Translations under genes and position numbers: made by a program
Shown: piece by piece, positions 59,932-64,000 of the stretch
Layout: each line of letters opens with the position of its first letter
Position numbering within the stretch: position 1 is the first letter of the stretch
Assembly (NCBI GenBank): GCA_034766995.1
Contig: CM068313.1
Coordinates: 37,884,996-37,948,995 of the forward strand
Length of the DNA: 64,000 nucleotides
Direction: 5' to 3'
Origin: Acanthacorydalis orientalis
Taxonomy: Eukaryota > Arthropoda > Insecta > Megaloptera > Corydalidae
Notes under the pieces: generated by a model
What the model saw: the letters and a program-made list of their open reading frames with translations, nothing else
Databases searched by the model: none
What the model was told of the DNA's origin: nothing

Positions 59932-61190
59932 AATATGAAATGACATATTAAACGTTACATTGATTATACGGTTTAAAAAATAATTCTTTGTAAAGAAAAT
60001 TAAAGTTTTGCTTTTAAGCCGCCTATAAAATTATTATTTTGAAATGAAAGCCGTACTACATTAGGATAATAGATTATTTATAAGAGAAAAAGGAGTATCA
60101 GTGACACCTGGCTAGATTCTAATAAGACAGAATTGAAGCTAATGACAAATCGATATACTGTTTAAAAATTAAAATTATCAATTTTAAACTCTGGACTATC
60201 TTAGACTTTCTATTGAAAGTAAATTTCACTCATCGAAATATAACATTTTTATCGTTAAATAGCAATATTAATCGAATAAGATAGTATCGTTATAATTACT
60301 GTGTATGAAAAAAAAATAATAAAATTGAGATGCATTTAATGTATATTTTTTTAATTAGTGTGAAATTTTAATTTAACACGTAAATATTAAGAACGTTAAT
60401 TTTTTTAACTGTAAAATACTTTTAATAGTTATTATTATTTATAATAATGTTATAATAACTGTTTAAAGTAGATTATCTTACAGATATTTGAGTAAAATTC
60501 ATAATTTAATAAAATTGTAAGTTCTGTTTTAATTCTACTATTTAGAATTTTCTGATGTGTTAATAATTTACATTTTAACATAATCGTTAGTATTTTTTTA
60601 TTTGTCTTAAGTTTATGACTACATAATTTTACATACCTTTAATTGGTTGATGTACAGCGTAATAAAGCTCGTGAATTTCTGTAAAAAAATAAGAACAAAT
60701 ATTTATTATCATAAATCAAAAATATAGATAATATTTAAGAAAAAAATATTAAAAGAGCATTATTTATTCTGTATGACTGTATACCTAATAAGATTTTCTA
60801 ATAATTTTCTACTGAATAATGATCTAAGGAAGTAAATCGAAGTGTTATTTTTTCATTTTTGAAAAATCTATTTCGAGTATAAAACGCAGTTCTTCATCAA
60901 AAAATAATGGCTGATAAAAACATAAAGATATTTAATATTCACAGAGGGACAGAAAAACAGTCAAAAGGTTATTCTAAAAACTAAGAATCTTCGTTCCTCT
61001 TTAAGAAAAAATGATAAGACACAATCTAGGCAATATTTTCTTAACAGAACTTAACTGAGATTAAATCAACCAAAAAACTTATATAATTTATAGATAATAC
61101 TTTTTCGAAAAAGAATATCTATGTACTTTATTTTAATTTTCTGGGTGGTGCTTTTTTTCAAACACAGACTCGAATATATAGTTCGAAAAT

Positions 61191-61226
<36 letters not shown>

Positions 61227-61326
61227 AATATATATAATATTTTTTAGATATTCATTGAAAAAACAAAATAGTAAACTAAAATCTATATAAAATCTCTTTA
61301 TACTTGAAAAATCATATTTAAAATTC

Positions 61327-61367
<41 letters not shown>

Positions 61368-62190
61368 CAAATTAGTAGTGTACACCATATCAAATGATTT
61401 TTTTAGCAAAAATTTAACCTAAAATAAAGTCTTCATTTATAGTAGTATTTGAGAAAAGTATAACAGATCTTATTTAATATCAAGTCGATTTGATGGTTGA
61501 CTTCAAGTTGTAATAAAGCCTGATTTGTTTTTTTTAAAAATCTGCAGAAATATTTTCTCTTCAAAACAAGATGGTAAAATTAATTACACTGTAAAATGTA
61601 TGAAAATCTATAAAAATAGTCTATTTTTCGTTCTTCTTCAATGATTCTACAGCAGTTCTTTAATTGGCTAATTAAAAATTTTATAAAATATTCTTTAGAA
61701 ATATTAACATTTTAAATGATCGAACACTATATGTACTATTTTCTAGATTGATCTAGACTTATAATTTTTAAAAAAGCAACAATTCGTTTAATTTTTATAC
61801 TTATATTACTGAAATAGAAAAATAGAAAAAATGTCTGGTAAAAATAAGAGTGAATACGTTTGAAAAACGTCACAATGTAACTGACCAACTATCTGTGATT
61901 TACTTTAAAAATCTTCTAAGATTTTAAAGTATCAACAAATCTATATTTTACATCCTCTCAAAATATTTTCACAAAAAAATGATAGATGAGTTTCTCGATA
62001 TTCAAATAATGATTGATAAATACCAATAGAATATGTTGTCATATTTGTTTAATGAATGATACGTTTTTTTAAGAACTACAATTAATACTTAAACATTGAA
62101 AGAAAAGCCTATGGTATCTATTTTATAAACAACTAAGTTTTTCATATTATTTTTAATAAATCCATCAACTAGAAATACATTGTATTATAA
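58801..62190. other. AT-rich spacer with several TA tracts
   Basis: TA tracts at about 59565-59612, 59855-59930, 61194-61240 (with CA) and 61331-61362. A 98-codon minus frame (59167-59463) has a GC-richer, acidic start (VDVDDHEDADVHVW) and a hydrophobic stretch but no recognisable family. It may be chance or an unrecognised exon. Confidence 0.5.
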
Positions 62191-62196
62191 AAATGC

Positions 62197-62406
62197 TCCA
62201 CCTGCGATGGACAAATCACACTGAGCGGATACCAAACTCAAGAGCCGAAAAAGGGCCTTGGATGGACAACCAGTCGGGAGAAGACCTGTGTGCAAACTAA
62301 AGCTCAGATGAATAAACAATGTAGAGAATGATGCAGTGGAATTTTTGGGAGTAAGGAACTGGAGAAAAACTGCCAGGCAGAGGAATTACTATTCAAAACT
62401 TTTAAT
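62197..62406 (+). pseudogene. non-LTR retrotransposon reverse transcriptase, C-terminal tail (second family)
   Basis: One frame reads LHLRWTNHTERIPNSRAEK (about 62197-62253). After a frame shift comes KRALDGQPVGRRPVCKLKLR, a stop, then INNVENDAVEFLGVRNWRKT and ARQRNYYS (about 62250-62395). The order LRWxxHxxRM, then GRRPVGRPKLRW, then DNVExD and GVRNWRxxARDRxxW is the same class of tail as at 58409, but a different family. One shift, one stop and no upstream domain: a decayed, 5'-truncated copy. Confidence 0.78.
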
Positions 62407-62689
62407 AACATTTACAGTTCTGTTGAAGACTGAAATTATACGTTTATTTGTTTATCTATTAAAATCACATTATTAACAGAGTAATTCCAGTTTTCAAAAT
62501 TAATTTACTCGAAGGTATCGAAAAACCTTGCATTTATTCAAAAGGGTCAGGCTCATTAGGTTACATCTATTATTCAGTACAAGTACAAAAACATCTCAGT
62601 TTATTGTACTGTAAACTAATGGATTGAACCGTGAGTACTTATTTATATCAGTAAGACAAAGAAAATTAAACTATATACCTGGAATACCT

Positions 62690-62870
62690 CCCGAAATCAT
62701 ATATAAACCGGCCACGCTAGGCGATACACAAGTCTTGAAGTCAGAGGTCACGAAGTCACAAGCAAGTTATTAAGTCACAAGTCAGTATCCAGATTACAAC
62801 ATTAGTTTTAATTTATAACCCTTGTATTCGCCCTCAAAATAAACTTAAAGTATAAAAAATAGACTAGTTT
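62690..62870 (+). mobile_element. LTR-like segment (TATA box and poly(A) signal)
   Basis: TATATAAACC (62700-62709) lies upstream of a GC-richer block with repeated AAGTCACAAG (two copies, about 62753 and 62775), followed by AATAAA near 62839. The spacing of TATA box, short transcribed block and poly(A) signal suits an LTR with R and U5. I cannot find a second LTR, TG..CA ends or a target duplication, so a short promoter-terminator unit of another kind is possible. Confidence 0.35.
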
Positions 62871-63174
62871 TCATTAACTGAAAAAAGAAGAGGAGTTCTC
62901 ATTCCTTAGTGCATCACTAGGTTGGTAATGTTACTCCTCCACAGAAACAAATTCCATATTGAGTATTCGGACAAGTTCTTAACATAATATATTATTTCTG
63001 TTCCCAATAAAAAAGAAATATATTCTACAAAATATGTTTTGCCCTTCATAAATCAACGTTCTTAAATCATGTATTAATTTAAATACATGTAAATAAATAT
63101 ATTTCAGTCCATGATTTATTATTAATAAACTTTCGATTAATGTTTGCTTATCTGCTAATAAGAATAGTCTATAT

Positions 63175-63177
<3 letters not shown>

Positions 63178-63219
<42 letters not shown>
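63178..63219. repeat. (TA)n microsatellite
   Basis: About 42 bp of TA. Confidence 0.95.
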
Positions 63220-63222
<3 letters not shown>

Positions 63223-63269
63223 TTCAAGGCGAACATAAATTCTGTCATTCTTTTACTTTTTTATTGGAA

Positions 63270-63350
63270 ACACACACACAGACACACACACATATATATA
63301 TATATATACATGTATATATATATACACATATATGTGTATGTCTATTTATA
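63270..63350. repeat. compound (CA)/(TA)n microsatellite
   Basis: CACACA, then TA with TACATGTATATA and CACATATATGTG interruptions. Confidence 0.93.
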
Positions 63351-63479
63351 TATTAATCTTATAATAATATCGTATATAGCAATTATAGTATAATAAATTA
63401 ATTCATAATAACAGCATGAATGACATTCACATGATTAAAAAAATCCGTTGAAAATGATTACAAAAACACATCAACACCG

Positions 63480-64000
63480 AATATAGCGTACATGCTTTTT
63501 TCATACAAAACCGCAACCGCATTCACGGTATCAGATATCGAAAAAAAGTCGATCGGAATATGGATAAAAAATCGCATTAAGTCTCTCTCGAAAAAAATAA
63601 CCGTGACGGACAAAAAATGTTTGCCTGCCCGAGGCTTCATCATCATCAGGTGTACAAAATTTCACACCAAGAACAAAAGCTGTTGATGGCACGTGCATAT
63701 GCACATATGGTACGTTATTATGAGTTTATACTACTGTTGTACGCTTCATTGTATGCGTTTGCGTGCGTGTGTTTTCACACATCACTGTATTCCTGAGCAA
63801 ACGTGTTACGTGTGTGCGTGTGTTTATCGTTTTGTCTTTTTGTCTACGCACACACTTACACTATAGGTGTATTGTATGATATGTATACGTGTGTGTTGAT
63901 TCGGTTCCCTGCAGTGCATTCTTCTTATATTATATTATAGAGGTTGAAGGTGTTCGGTACTTTATTTATTTCAGTCAGAGATATCTTTAAGTACATACCA
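63480..64000. other. GC-richer right edge, unresolved
   Basis: Composition rises from about 63480, with TG/CG-rich stretches (63720-63900). A plus frame at 63492-63686 (64 codons) and a minus frame at 63458-63646 (62 codons) overlap; neither contains a family I recognise. The segment may be the start of a gene or element cut by the window. Confidence 0.3.

Overview
This is a 64 kb stretch of very AT-rich eukaryotic DNA. It looks like intergenic, intronic or repeat-dominated sequence from an arthropod, most likely an insect. The evidence is the repeat content: several different mariner lineages with TA target duplications, a piggyBac-like pair in TTAA sites, hAT and Helitron relics, tails of non-LTR retrotransposons, and dozens of (TA)n tracts. 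A finer placement (for example Hymenoptera) would be a guess. I recognise no intact host protein-coding gene, no tRNA or rRNA, and no CRISPR array. Every recognisable coding stretch is a decayed transposon gene.

Layout. 1-9 kb: a possible foldback repeat at the left edge, a GC-richer island near 1.0-1.26 kb, and two short piggyBac derivatives in opposite orientations (4877-5436 and 7195-7789). 9-17 kb: a mariner relic beside a long TA tract (9305-10550), a Helitron helicase C-terminus with a candidate Helitron 3' end (12003-12399), and a mariner with clear terminal repeats set inside TA microsatellite (15122-16432). 18.5-22.2 kb: a four-unit tandem array, then a diverged tandem duplication of about 745 bp whose first copy carries a 59-bp mariner remnant. 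23-31.4 kb: two mariner relics, small deleted mariner derivatives, a GC-richer island (26.2-26.6 kb) and hairpins whose loops are TA tracts. 32-41 kb: a 1270-bp mariner with three visible catalytic aspartates but with stops, a tandem pile of mariner tails, a hAT relic, two further mariner copies, and one copy of a retroposon-like 3' tail family. 42-49 kb: the second copy of that tail, a DUF4817-type transposase relic with 41-residue D-D spacing, another mariner relic, and an 896-bp palindrome with a deleted mariner exactly at its centre. 50-64 kb: a TATA-box-like site, more deleted mariners, two C-terminal tails of RTE-like retrotransposons, an LTR-like segment near 62.7-62.85 kb, and a GC-richer right edge.

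How the parts relate. TA is both the mariner target and the dominant microsatellite. Several mariners abut or lie inside TA tracts, at least one has its 3' end overwritten by a TA tract, and several inverted repeats have TA tracts as their loop or sit around a TA. A Hsmar1-like mariner lineage is present both as full-length relics and as internally deleted copies of about 560-600 bp. Three of the deleted copies share one deletion junction, which suggests that deleted forms were themselves mobilised. All calls come from reading translations and repeats by eye; no database search was possible.
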